Below, one piece after another: positions 9,547 through 16,340 of a stretch of DNA of 64,000 bases. Made by a program: the position numbers and the translations under genes. Numbering within the stretch: the first letter of the stretch is position 1; each line of letters begins with the position of its first letter. Under the pieces are notes generated by a model, which saw only the letters and a program-made list of their open reading frames with translations, was not told the DNA's origin and searched no databases. The DNA comes from Corynebacterium sp. Marseille-P4321 (GTDB taxonomy: Bacteria > Actinomycetota > Actinomycetes > Mycobacteriales > Mycobacteriaceae): positions 372,001-436,000 of the forward strand of contig NZ_CAHJXO010000001.1 of NCBI RefSeq assembly GCF_903645305.1, given 5' to 3'.

Positions 9547-10053
9547 GTGCGATTGACAATCGAGCAGATTGCGGTCGGCTTTCGCGTCGAAGAGTCGTCG
9601 ATCCGAAACGTCGTTGACCAACAGTTGGTCACCCTCGACGCCGATGGCACACTCCATCACCTTCTCGCCCAGGCCGTCGCGAGGTACGTCTCTGACGAGT
9701 TCACGGACCTCTTCGGCTCGTCTGTAAACCTCCCCGGCTCGCAACTGGTCTTTGTCCAACCCGGGGTGGCGGGCTGTTCTGGGTTCACGCGCGCGGGGAT
9801 AAGCCTGTTGGGTCGCGAGAATCTCGGTATCGCGCCCGGTGGCCGCGAGTACTACCAGGCGCGCAGCGTTGACCAACTTCACGCTGCCGGTCTCACCTAC
9901 CTGACCAACGAGATGACGAATCTCGGATTTCTAATCCGCCACGAAGACACTAGCGAGATGCAAGCTCTCGCGGACGCGTACATGCTCGGCGATGCTCGTA
10001 TTCAAGCCGCAGTCCGGAAGCGCATAGATTCCTCCTCGAGTACTGCTGCCTAA
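9547..10053 (+). CDS. HTH antitoxin-like protein paired with nucleotidyltransferase
   Basis: A 168-residue soluble protein. The N-terminus (IEQIAVGFRVEESSIRNVV, then a beta-hairpin-like QQLVTLDADG) reads as a winged helix-turn-helix. The rest has no motif I can name. GTG 9547 is chosen because GGGGAGGAGG lies 7-8 nt upstream; the in-frame ATG at 9508 sits on the presumed transcription start and lacks a ribosome site. The stop is 2 nt before the next ATG, so the two genes are almost certainly co-translated. HTH plus nucleotidyltransferase is the layout of AbiEi/AbiEii type IV toxin-antitoxin systems, which is the basis for the call. A DNA-binding regulator of the neighbour alone is the alternative. 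Confidence 0.6.
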   Translation: MRLTIEQIAVGFRVEESSIRNVVDQQLVTLDADGTLHHLLAQAVARYVSDEFTDLFGSSVNLPGSQLVFVQPGVAGCSGFTRAGISLLGRENLGIAPGGREYYQARSVDQLHAAGLTYLTNEMTNLGFLIRHEDTSEMQALADAYMLGDARIQAAVRKRIDSSSSTAA

Positions 10054-10055
10054 CT

Positions 10056-10814
10056 ATGCAAGAGGGTATCTTCCCGCACGTCGCCGAAGTGGCCGGAATC
10101 CTCGAGGGAGAGGATTGGCTACTGGTAGGTGGTGCGATGACGCAGGTTCATTGCGCATTGCACGGCATCACCTACGAGCGCCCGACTACCGACGTCGACC
10201 TCGTGGTTGACCCGGTCAATGGATCCACTCTCTACGCAGTGGCCGCCCGCCTTGAGCACAACGGTTTTGAAAAGGTCGAGCTCCCAGATGGCGAAGGGGC
10301 ACTCCACCGTTTTCGCCGAGAGGACGGGTTGGTGGTCGATGTAATGGGCAGGGACAGCAGCTTAACGCCCCGGAAGTGGTTCGGTTACAAGGTTGTGCAG
10401 TGCCCCGGATCTAAATCGGCATTGGGTGTTTTCTCTGATGGCTCACCGAAACCCGTCGTTGATGTCGACCTCGGTGGCGAGCAAAACGTTAGGGTTCCCA
10501 ACGTTTGGTCATCGCTAGCGATCAAGGGGCGAGCGCTTCGGCAAACCGGTGCGTATAAGGAGCGGCACATCCAGGATTCGTTGGCGCTCCTCGCATGTGC
10601 GTCCGCCGTCGAGTCGAAACGCGACCTCACCAAGTCCGAGCGGCAGGCAATCAATTTCACCCTCTCCAGCAGTTACTTGGGGGATCTTGCGAATTGGACT
10701 CCGCTCTCAGACAGCCATTGGCCCGCAGCCCTCAGCGAAATTCGACGACTTCGCCCGCAGGGTGAGATTGGTGTCCCCCAGCCCCTCCAGCCACTTTTAC
10801 CGGAGTCGTCCTAA
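10056..10814 (+). CDS. Nucleotidyltransferase, AbiEii/MNT-like (putative toxin)
   Basis: A 252-residue protein with an N-terminal nucleotidyltransferase fold. LLVGGAMTQVHCALHG (about 24-39) is the GG loop and helix, and RPTTDVDLVVDP (about 45-56) carries the paired metal-binding aspartates (DxD) of the polymerase-beta-like family. A conserved VVDVMGRD (about 88-95) would supply the third acidic residue. The C-terminal half is helical (KGRALRQTGAYKERHIQDSL), resembling the substrate lobe of AbiEii/AbiGii proteins. It starts 2 nt after the HTH gene. The predicted role is NTP transfer to an RNA or protein target that arrests growth when unopposed. An ordinary sugar- or antibiotic-modifying nucleotidyltransferase is the alternative. 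Confidence 0.65.
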   Translation: MQEGIFPHVAEVAGILEGEDWLLVGGAMTQVHCALHGITYERPTTDVDLVVDPVNGSTLYAVAARLEHNGFEKVELPDGEGALHRFRREDGLVVDVMGRDSSLTPRKWFGYKVVQCPGSKSALGVFSDGSPKPVVDVDLGGEQNVRVPNVWSSLAIKGRALRQTGAYKERHIQDSLALLACASAVESKRDLTKSERQAINFTLSSSYLGDLANWTPLSDSHWPAALSEIRRLRPQGEIGVPQPLQPLLPESS

Positions 10815-10834
10815 TACCAGCTTGTCCAGAAACT

Positions 10835-10899
10835 CGCCTGCCGGACCGCCATTCAAAGGTGCAAAATACGCGGTGGTGCACTCGTTGGTCCGGCAGGCG
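10835..10899. repeat. 13-bp perfect inverted repeat around a 39-bp spacer
   Basis: CGCCTGCCGGACC (10835-10847) is repeated in inverse as GGTCCGGCAGGCG (10887-10899). There is no T-run after either arm. It could be a structured RNA element, a recombination footprint or the ends of a tiny non-autonomous element separating the toxin-antitoxin pair from the sortase locus. Confidence 0.6.
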
Positions 10900-10954
10900 C
10901 TGCATCCTCTCAAGTCCATTTCGCCCAGCGAACTTCAGGACGTACGCTAAAGCG

Positions 10955-11695
10955 ATGCATTCGTCGGCACCGCAACTGCCCCCAGCACGCAACCGCCAGG
11001 GGGCGACCGCGCTCGCCGTCGGCGTGCTCGTCGGTGCCTTGCTCCCGTTCGTGAGCGGCCTGACTGCACCGGGGAATTCGGGGGAGGAGGCGGCGCCGGT
11101 GAGCGTCGAGAAGCAAGCGCCCGCACCTGCGCCGGACGACTCCCGCATCATCCCCAGCAGCCGCCCTCTCGAGATGTACGTCCCGGCCATCGGTCTGGTT
11201 GCAGGGTTCGAGCAAGGAAGCTGCAGGCTTGTCGACGGCTTCATCGACCCCGTGAGCCTTGACCTGGCGTGCGCGTACACGGCACCGGATCGCCCGTATC
11301 GGCTTCCCGGCTCGAACGCCGACGACATCGTAGTAATCGCGGGGCACGCGGGCGCCGGCACGGCCGCTGTCTTCGACCCGATGTATAACCCGAACGCCGA
11401 TCATCACAACGTGCGGGTCGGCGACGTCCTCTATATTCGCACCGAAACCTCCGGCGAGAATTGGTTGAAATACACCGCGACCGATTTGCACAGCCCGGAA
11501 AAGAGCGGTCTGGCTGGCGATGCCTCCGTGTGGGGCGAGGGGGCCACCCCCGGGAGGTTGTTGACGATTAGTTGCATCCAGCCCGCATTCGCGCCGTCCG
11601 TGCGCAACGCGGTGGTGGGGTGGCAGTTCGCCGGAATCGCCGGTCCGGGGCCTGGCGCGGACGCGCCGCCGCCGATCCTTCCCGCCGCGGGTTGA
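10955..11695 (+). CDS. Class F-like sortase 1
   Basis: A 246-residue exported transpeptidase-like protein. It has an N-terminal membrane anchor (about 15-35), a Pro/Ala-rich linker, then a sortase domain beginning at RPLEMYVPAIGL. Catalytic residues are His131 (VIAGHAGAG), Cys207 (TISCIQP) and Arg217 (SVRNAVVGW). It is one of three paralogs in 4 kb (also 12927-13598 and 14426-15205) that share CAYTAPDRPY, LKYTATDLH and the TISCIQP block. It lacks the second membrane segment of class C enzymes. The start ATG is 6 nt after TACGCT (10943-10948), consistent with a leaderless transcript. It lies directly before a wall-protein candidate with an unusual sorting signal, its likely substrate (inference). 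Confidence 0.85.
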   Translation: MHSSAPQLPPARNRQGATALAVGVLVGALLPFVSGLTAPGNSGEEAAPVSVEKQAPAPAPDDSRIIPSSRPLEMYVPAIGLVAGFEQGSCRLVDGFIDPVSLDLACAYTAPDRPYRLPGSNADDIVVIAGHAGAGTAAVFDPMYNPNADHHNVRVGDVLYIRTETSGENWLKYTATDLHSPEKSGLAGDASVWGEGATPGRLLTISCIQPAFAPSVRNAVVGWQFAGIAGPGPGADAPPPILPAAG

Positions 11696-11921
11696 AATAC
11701 GTAACGCTTTCAGGCTTTAGGACGATGTCCTTGATGTAAACCGAATACTTCTACTCGGACCTCCGTTTTCCGTTACGCATGTGGCAGAAGTTAAAATATG
11801 AATCTTTTGTTTCTGTAATTTTTGCCGGCTAGTGGTACGGTGTCCGCGTAGGTGCTTCGCAGTCTTTTGGCGTTTGCGTCAGGGGCAGGCGGAGCGCGTC
11901 GCATTTTCGAAGGAGAAAAAT

Positions 11922-12776
11922 ATGAAGCGTACGAACAAGACCGCCATCGCGCTGGCAACTGCTGGCGCACTCGGCTTCGGCATCGTCCCGATGGCCGGCG
12001 CGCAGCCGACCACAACCACGTACGAGACACAGCGTGCGGCTGACAGCACCAACGACGCCACAACTGAGATCTTTGACACCGATTCCGCGAACCCCAAGAC
12101 AGGTCCAGCTGAATCCTACGTCGAAGGGAACGACCCTGCGGCTAACCGGCCTGAGGCGGCTCTCGTTGTCGAGACCACGGTTGAGGGAACCCCGTCGACG
12201 ACCACCCGCACCGCTGAAGCTGGCGAAACCTTCCCGCATGGTCACGTAATCACCAAGAAGGAAGGTGACAAGACTCTGGTCCTTTTCGAGGACGAGAACA
12301 AGGCCCAGTTCTACCTTGAGACGAACGCAAATGGCGAGCCGGTTCGCAATGGCAAGGTGGTCGAGGGCCTGCGTCCGGCATCCGTGGAGCGCAAGCCCGG
12401 CGAGACCACCGAGAAGGACGCCCTTCCGGTCGTCCTCGGTGTGCTTGGCGGCCTGGCTGGTCTCGGCCTGGTCATCGCCGGCGTGAACTACTGGGTGAAC
12501 AAGGACGGCAACCTGGTCACTGACCCGGACAAGGTCAACGAGCCGTCGAAGCCGGAAGACGCCGCCAACACCGAGAAGATCGTGGGCGAGAACGTCGATG
12601 AGGTTGCTCAGCAGGTCGGCATCGACCCGGCCACCGGCCAGCCGGTCGACGGCGGTGAGCGCGGTATCGGCGCTTCCACCGGCGTGAACAAGATCCCGGC
12701 CGCGCTGCTCAGCCTGCTGCTCGCGTCCGTGCTCGGCGCCGCCGCCTTCGTGTTCGGCCGCCGCCAGCTCGTCTAA
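11922..12776 (+). CDS. Surface protein with RGIGASTGVN C-terminal signal (substrate candidate 1)
   Basis: A 284-residue exported protein. The signal peptide is residues 1-27 (ends GAQ). An acidic, Thr-rich N-terminal region precedes a predicted membrane or hydrophobic segment (about 165-185, GVLGGLAGLGLVIAGVNYW) followed by NKDGN. The C-terminus has R247-GIGASTGVN, a hydrophobic stretch and the tail GRRQLV. That is the layout of a sortase sorting signal but with GASTG in place of LPXTG. The motif recurs in the proteins at 15325 and 16341 as RGIAAETGSN. It starts with AAGGAG and is followed by a strong terminator. Function unknown; a wall-anchored or double-spanning surface protein is the best description. 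Confidence 0.75.
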   Translation: MKRTNKTAIALATAGALGFGIVPMAGAQPTTTTYETQRAADSTNDATTEIFDTDSANPKTGPAESYVEGNDPAANRPEAALVVETTVEGTPSTTTRTAEAGETFPHGHVITKKEGDKTLVLFEDENKAQFYLETNANGEPVRNGKVVEGLRPASVERKPGETTEKDALPVVLGVLGGLAGLGLVIAGVNYWVNKDGNLVTDPDKVNEPSKPEDAANTEKIVGENVDEVAQQVGIDPATGQPVDGGERGIGASTGVNKIPAALLSLLLASVLGAAAFVFGRRQLV

Positions 12777-12795
12777 ACGCGAACGGTGTAGCCCT

Positions 12796-12837
12796 AACCG
12801 GAACCAGGGGACTTCAAGTCGCCCGGTTCCGGTTTTT
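12796..12837 (+). terminator. Rho-independent terminator
   Basis: AACCGGAACC (12796-12805) pairs with GGTTCCGGTT (12825-12834) and runs into TTTTT, 20 nt after the surface-protein stop. Confidence 0.88.
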
Positions 12838-12926
12838 GCGTTCTCGGCGGCTGCGGCCGGGATAATTCCGGGTCCGCCATCGTCGCCGCTAGCATCACTC
12901 TGATCAAGGTAGGAGAGGAGGCCTCC

Positions 12927-13598
12927 ATGGCCGGTCGTCGCGGGGGTGGGGGTGTGCTGGGCGCGGCCGCCGTCGTCATGCTTGCGCTCGCTGGCGCGTA
13001 CTGGGTGAGCGAGACGCGCGATGTTCAAGCGCCTGCCCCGCCACAAGCGGCGCAGGCCCCGGTGTCGCCGTCTACTGCCTACATCCCTGAGAGTCGCCCG
13101 GTGGAGATGCGCATCCCGGCGATCGGGTTGGTCGCCGGCTTCGAGCAGGGCGATTGCCGCGCGCACGACGGTACGATCGACCCGGCCACGCTGGACCTCG
13201 CCTGCGCGTACACTGCGCCGGATCGCCCGTACGCGCTGCCGGGGTCGGACGCGCAGGATTTGGTGGTGGTTGCCGGCCACACGGGTTCGGGCGTGGAAGC
13301 AGTCTTCGACAAGCTTTACGACGGCTCCTCCGACCACCACACCGTAAAAATCGGCGACGCGTTGTACCTGCGCACAGAGGCTTCCGGGGAGGCGTGGCTG
13401 AAGTACACGGCGACGGACCTGCACGACCCGGTGAAGGAGTCGCTGCGCAGCGACGCGTCGATCTGGGGCGACGGCGCGACACCGGGGCGGCTGCTCACCA
13501 TCAGCTGTATCCAGCCGCCGTTCTTTGCGCAGTCGGTGAGAAACGCTGTGGTGGGCTGGCAGTTCGAAGGGGTTGCGGGCCCGGAGGCGGCTGGCTAG
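12927..13598 (+). CDS. Class F-like sortase 2
   Basis: A 223-residue paralog of the sortases at 10955 and 14426. It has an N-terminal anchor (about 8-27), a Pro/Ala-rich linker and a sortase domain starting at RPVEMRIPAIGL. Catalytic residues are His118 (VVAGHTGSG), Cys194 (TISCIQP) and Arg205 (SVRNAVVGW). The start is supported by AGGAGAGGAGG (12911-12921), and a TAGCAT at 12890-12895 may be its -10. It is close to sortase 1 in sequence (GLVAGFEQG and DLACAYTAPDRPY are shared), so the two look like a recent duplication flanking substrate candidate 1. The downstream MarR gene is convergent. Confidence 0.86.
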   Translation: MAGRRGGGGVLGAAAVVMLALAGAYWVSETRDVQAPAPPQAAQAPVSPSTAYIPESRPVEMRIPAIGLVAGFEQGDCRAHDGTIDPATLDLACAYTAPDRPYALPGSDAQDLVVVAGHTGSGVEAVFDKLYDGSSDHHTVKIGDALYLRTEASGEAWLKYTATDLHDPVKESLRSDASIWGDGATPGRLLTISCIQPPFFAQSVRNAVVGWQFEGVAGPEAAG

Positions 13599-13610
13599 GG
13601 CCGCATCGCC

Positions 13611-14054
13611 TTAGTCCGACTCGTCGGAGAGGATCGCCTGCGACAGCTTCTTAATGCTCTTCAGCTGCTTCTGCGACGCTTCCTCGAGCGCACGGTCCTC
13701 GGCCTCGGTCACGTCATCCGCCAGTGTGTCCAGGGCTTTGACGCCCTTCTTCGTGGCGGTGACAATTTGCCGCCGCCGGTCGTCCGGGTCGCGTTCGCGC
13801 TTGACCCAGCCGTGGTCTTCGAGCGAGTCGAGGAGGCGGACCATGTCGGAGGCGTCGACGATCAGAAGCTCCGCGAGCTGGCGTTGCGACATGGGAGTGT
13901 CGGCGACGCAGGTGAGAATCCAGAATTCGCGCATGCTGCAGTCGTGGCGAGCGAGCGTGCGTTCCACCTCATCTTTGGTGTGGCGGCGGACCCGCTCGAT
14001 TTGGAATGAGGGGGACTTCGCCAGCGCGTTGGGAAGTTCGGGAAGCGTCGACAT
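13611..14054 (-). CDS. MarR-family transcriptional regulator
   Basis: A 147-residue winged-helix regulator. The MarR core is clear: helix MREFWILTCVADTP, recognition region SQRQLAELLIVDASDMVRLLDSLE (about 55-78) and a wing with ERDPDDRRRQIVTAT (about 85-100), where the DxRxR signature is intact. It is read from the minus strand, convergent with sortase 2. TAGAAT at 14062-14067 lies 7 nt before the ATG, so the message is probably leaderless. Position inside the sortase/surface-protein cluster makes that locus a candidate regulon, but no palindromic operator clearly shared by the cluster promoters was identified. Confidence 0.9.
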   Translation of the reverse strand: MSTLPELPNALAKSPSFQIERVRRHTKDEVERTLARHDCSMREFWILTCVADTPMSQRQLAELLIVDASDMVRLLDSLEDHGWVKRERDPDDRRRQIVTATKKGVKALDTLADDVTEAEDRALEEASQKQLKSIKKLSQAILSDESD

Positions 14055-14109
14055 GACACCTATTCTACGGCCGCCGAAACCTGCGAATTCGTCGGTTGGC
14101 TGAAAGCAG

Positions 14110-14406
14110 CTAAATTTCGGTGGGCATGCCCGCGTCCACCCACGCGATCATCCCGCCGGAGACGTTGTGCACGCCGTCGTAGCCGCGCGCCATTTCCAGG
14201 TACTCGCCAGCCTGCGCGGAGCGCGAACCCGCGTGGCAGATGAGGTAGATGTCCTGGTCCGGGTCGATCTCGTCGGCGCGCGCGACGAACACGGACAGGG
14301 GGATGTTCACGGCGCCAGCTGCGCGTCCGGAGTCGAATTCGTCGGGCTCGCGAACGTCGATAAGCTGTGCGCCCTTGGGCACGGCGGTGGGTTCAATTTC
14401 CTTCAT
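14110..14406 (-). CDS. Single-domain rhodanese-like sulfurtransferase
   Basis: A 98-residue rhodanese homology domain, close to the minimal size for the fold. The substrate-binding helix DVREPDEFDSGRAAGAVNIPL is followed by the active-site loop CHAGSRSAQ, whose Cys is the presumed persulfide carrier, and by VSGGMIAWVDAGMPTE. No signal peptide, so cytoplasmic. It is divergent from sortase 3, with the two -10 boxes overlapping. TATCAT (minus strand, 14414-14419) is 7 nt from the ATG, consistent with a leaderless mRNA, although GAGGA also precedes the start. Links to the surrounding surface genes are not evident. Confidence 0.9.
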   Translation of the reverse strand: MKEIEPTAVPKGAQLIDVREPDEFDSGRAAGAVNIPLSVFVARADEIDPDQDIYLICHAGSRSAQAGEYLEMARGYDGVHNVSGGMIAWVDAGMPTEI

Positions 14407-14412
14407 TCCTCG

Positions 14413-14419
14413 TATGATA
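14413..14419. promoter_or_regulatory. Overlapping divergent -10 elements (bidirectional promoter)
   Basis: TATGAT on the plus strand (14413-14418) and TATCAT on the minus strand (14414-14419) share five base pairs. Each sits 7 nt before a start codon (GTG 14426 for sortase 3, ATG 14406 for the rhodanese), so one symmetric box could drive two leaderless transcripts. Confidence 0.65.
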
Positions 14420-14425
14420 ACGGCC

Positions 14426-15205
14426 GTGAGCGCCGATTACGTTCCCCGCACCCCGCCCGAGCACACGCGCGCCCCGCGCCCGCAGCGCCCTCCCGAGTGG
14501 GTGTTCTGGGCGCGGCGCATCGTTGCGCTCGCGTTGCTCGCATTGTTGCTGTGGGGGCTGGTGAGGTGCACGAAGCTTATCGACGGCTCCGCGGAGCCAA
14601 CCGAAACCCCTCCCGCGCCCGAAACTGAGGTGGTGGTGACAACGGAGCGTCGAGAAGCGCAAAGCTCTATCCCGACCTCGCGACCCGTGGAAATGATGGT
14701 GCCCGTGCTGGGGCTGCGCGCCGACTTCGAGGACGCGGACTGCCGCGTGGTGGACGGCGCGCTGGACCCGAAGACCATGGATAAGGCGTGCGCGTACACG
14801 GCCGACGACAAGCCGTACTCGCTGCCCGGCACCGACGCCGAAGACATCGTGGTGGTGGCGGGGCACACGGCGGCAGGGGTGAACGCGGTGTTCAACGAGC
14901 TTTACGACGGCTCCCGCGAAGAACACCGCGTCCACACCGGCGACAGCCTCTACCTGCGCACGGAGACCTCGGGCGACGACTGGCTGAAATACACCGCCAC
15001 CGACCTGCACGACCCAGAGAAGACCGCCCTTTCGGACGACCCGGAGATCTGGGGGACCGGGCCCACCCCCGGCCGGCTGCTCACGATCAGCTGCATCCAG
15101 CCCGCGAACCTGCTCGCGGATTCGGTGAAGAACGCCGTGGTGGGGTGGCAGTTCGCCGGCACAGTGACGTGGGAGGATGTGCGCACAGCCTTCGAGCCGC
15201 GGTAG
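14426..15205 (+). CDS. Class F-like sortase 3 with Lys at the usual Arg position
   Basis: A 259-residue paralog of the two sortases upstream. It has an N-terminal cytoplasmic Pro/Arg-rich stretch, a membrane anchor (about 27-45), a Thr/Glu linker and a sortase domain from RPVEMMVPVLGL. His147 (VVAGHTAAG) and Cys223 (TISCIQP) are present, but the position of the third catalytic residue reads SVKNAVVGW, with Lys235 where the other two have Arg. The start is taken as GTG 14426, 7 nt after TATGAT, because the ATG at 14414 lies inside that -10. It precedes the two surface proteins with RGIAAETGSN, its likely substrates (inference). Activity may be altered by the Arg-to-Lys change. Confidence 0.83.
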   Translation: MSADYVPRTPPEHTRAPRPQRPPEWVFWARRIVALALLALLLWGLVRCTKLIDGSAEPTETPPAPETEVVVTTERREAQSSIPTSRPVEMMVPVLGLRADFEDADCRVVDGALDPKTMDKACAYTADDKPYSLPGTDAEDIVVVAGHTAAGVNAVFNELYDGSREEHRVHTGDSLYLRTETSGDDWLKYTATDLHDPEKTALSDDPEIWGTGPTPGRLLTISCIQPANLLADSVKNAVVGWQFAGTVTWEDVRTAFEPR

Positions 15206-15236
15206 CCGCGTGGCGCTGCGCGGTAGCTTTGTGGCG

Positions 15237-15269
15237 ACAAAAGCCTCAAGTAACTCTTGAGACTTTTGT
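15237..15269. terminator. Hairpin between sortase 3 and surface protein 2
   Basis: ACAAAAG/CTTTTGT and CTCAAG/CTTGAG arms form a 14-bp stem with one internal mismatch and a TAACT loop, bounded by A-rich and T-rich sides. It may act as a bidirectional terminator. The -10 TTTACT (15278-15283) of the next gene follows. Confidence 0.6.
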
Positions 15270-15324
15270 GAAACTTGTTTACTCTCATGACATAACACTT
15301 CCCAGTAGTTGTCAGGAGAATCCA

Positions 15325-16260
15325 ATGAAGCGCTTCGCCACCACCCTCACCGCGGCCACGATGGTCGGCGCCCTCGCATTCGCGGCGGTGCCGCAGGCCG
15401 GCGCCCAGGCCGAAGGGCCTGCCGCAGCGCCCGTCGCAGAGCCCGCTCAAGTCGGCGCCATCGACCCGCGTGCCATCGAGTTCCTGCAGAATCCGCCGGA
15501 GCTCATCCAGGACCAGCTGGGTGATGTCTGGCGCCTGGTGAACGGCGACTACGTGAAGACCGAGATCCCAGCAGACGCGCCCGAGGCCGCCGCCGCGCCG
15601 AAGTTCACCTTGAACGCCGACGGCGAGGTTGTGTTTGAAGACGGCACGAACCTGTTCCCGGAGAATCCCGCCCCGGCTACCGACCCGGCTGCGCTTGAGG
15701 CGGAGGAGGCTCCGGTTTCCATGCCCGCGCTGAACATGCGATGCGGCGAGACCATTTGGTACCGCACCGGCGACGGCAAGCACTACGTCACCGACCAGGC
15801 CCGCGTGAACGGCGCGCTGCCGAAGGATAAGACCCAGGTGCGCACCGCGGCCGAAATGGAGGCCGTGAAGGACCAGTGCGCGTTCATCGAGGGTATGCCT
15901 GTTGCTACCCCGGAGGGCCTTACCCCGGGCCAGATCGCGGGTATCGCGGGCGCCGCCGTTGCTGTGCCGCTGATCATCGGTGGCATCGCGTACTGGCTGA
16001 ACAAGGACGGCCAGACCCTGGTGCCCAGCCAGGAACGCGTGAACGCGGAGCCGACGCCACAGGAGCGCGCTGAGTCCGACCGCCTGCGCGCCGAGCACGC
16101 CGCGGAGATCGCCGCGCAGCAGGTTGAGCAGGCGTCCGACGCCCGCGGCATCGCCGCGGAGACCGGCTCCAACACGGTCGCCCGCACTCTGTTCGCCCTC
16201 GCGCTCGCCACCATGCTTGGCGCTGCTGCGTTTGTGGCGGGGCGCAGGTTCCTGGTGTAG
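15325..16260 (+). CDS. Surface protein with RGIAAETGSN C-terminal signal (substrate candidate 2)
   Basis: A 311-residue exported protein. The signal peptide is residues 1 to about 29 (ends GAQ). Ala/Pro-rich stretches flank a short module CGETIWYRTGDGKHYVTDQARV (about 140-162), which reappears in the neighbour at 16341. A hydrophobic segment AGIAGAAVAVPLIIGGIAYW (about 205-225) followed by NKDGQ matches the same feature of substrate candidate 1. The C-terminus carries R274-GIAAETGSN, a membrane-length hydrophobic run and GRRFLV, resembling a sorting signal with AAETG for LPXTG. GTCAGGAG precedes the ATG. No enzymatic motif. A wall-anchored protein is inferred from the layout. Confidence 0.75.
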   Translation: MKRFATTLTAATMVGALAFAAVPQAGAQAEGPAAAPVAEPAQVGAIDPRAIEFLQNPPELIQDQLGDVWRLVNGDYVKTEIPADAPEAAAAPKFTLNADGEVVFEDGTNLFPENPAPATDPAALEAEEAPVSMPALNMRCGETIWYRTGDGKHYVTDQARVNGALPKDKTQVRTAAEMEAVKDQCAFIEGMPVATPEGLTPGQIAGIAGAAVAVPLIIGGIAYWLNKDGQTLVPSQERVNAEPTPQERAESDRLRAEHAAEIAAQQVEQASDARGIAAETGSNTVARTLFALALATMLGAAAFVAGRRFLV

Positions 16261-16287
16261 CGGGAGCGCGTCGATAAGCAATGCCCA

Positions 16288-16312
16288 AACTCTTAACCTA
16301 TACTTGAGAGTT
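16288..16312 (+). promoter_or_regulatory. -10 TATACT inside an AACTCT/AGAGTT inverted repeat
   Basis: TATACT (16299-16304) lies between inverted arms AACTCT (16288-16293) and AGAGTT (16307-16312), about 37 nt before the ATG of the next gene. The following ACATAAC also occurs downstream of the TTTACT -10 of the gene at 15325, suggesting shared control. Confidence 0.5.
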
Positions 16313-16340
16313 ACATAACCCCCGCGACCCAGGAGAAACC

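Noticed and set aside
11106..11116. CGTCGAGAAGC variants (also 14648, 25862) as motif copies
   Set aside because: Single-mismatch forms with GAG are common codon pairs (VEK, ERREA) and are not clearly above chance.
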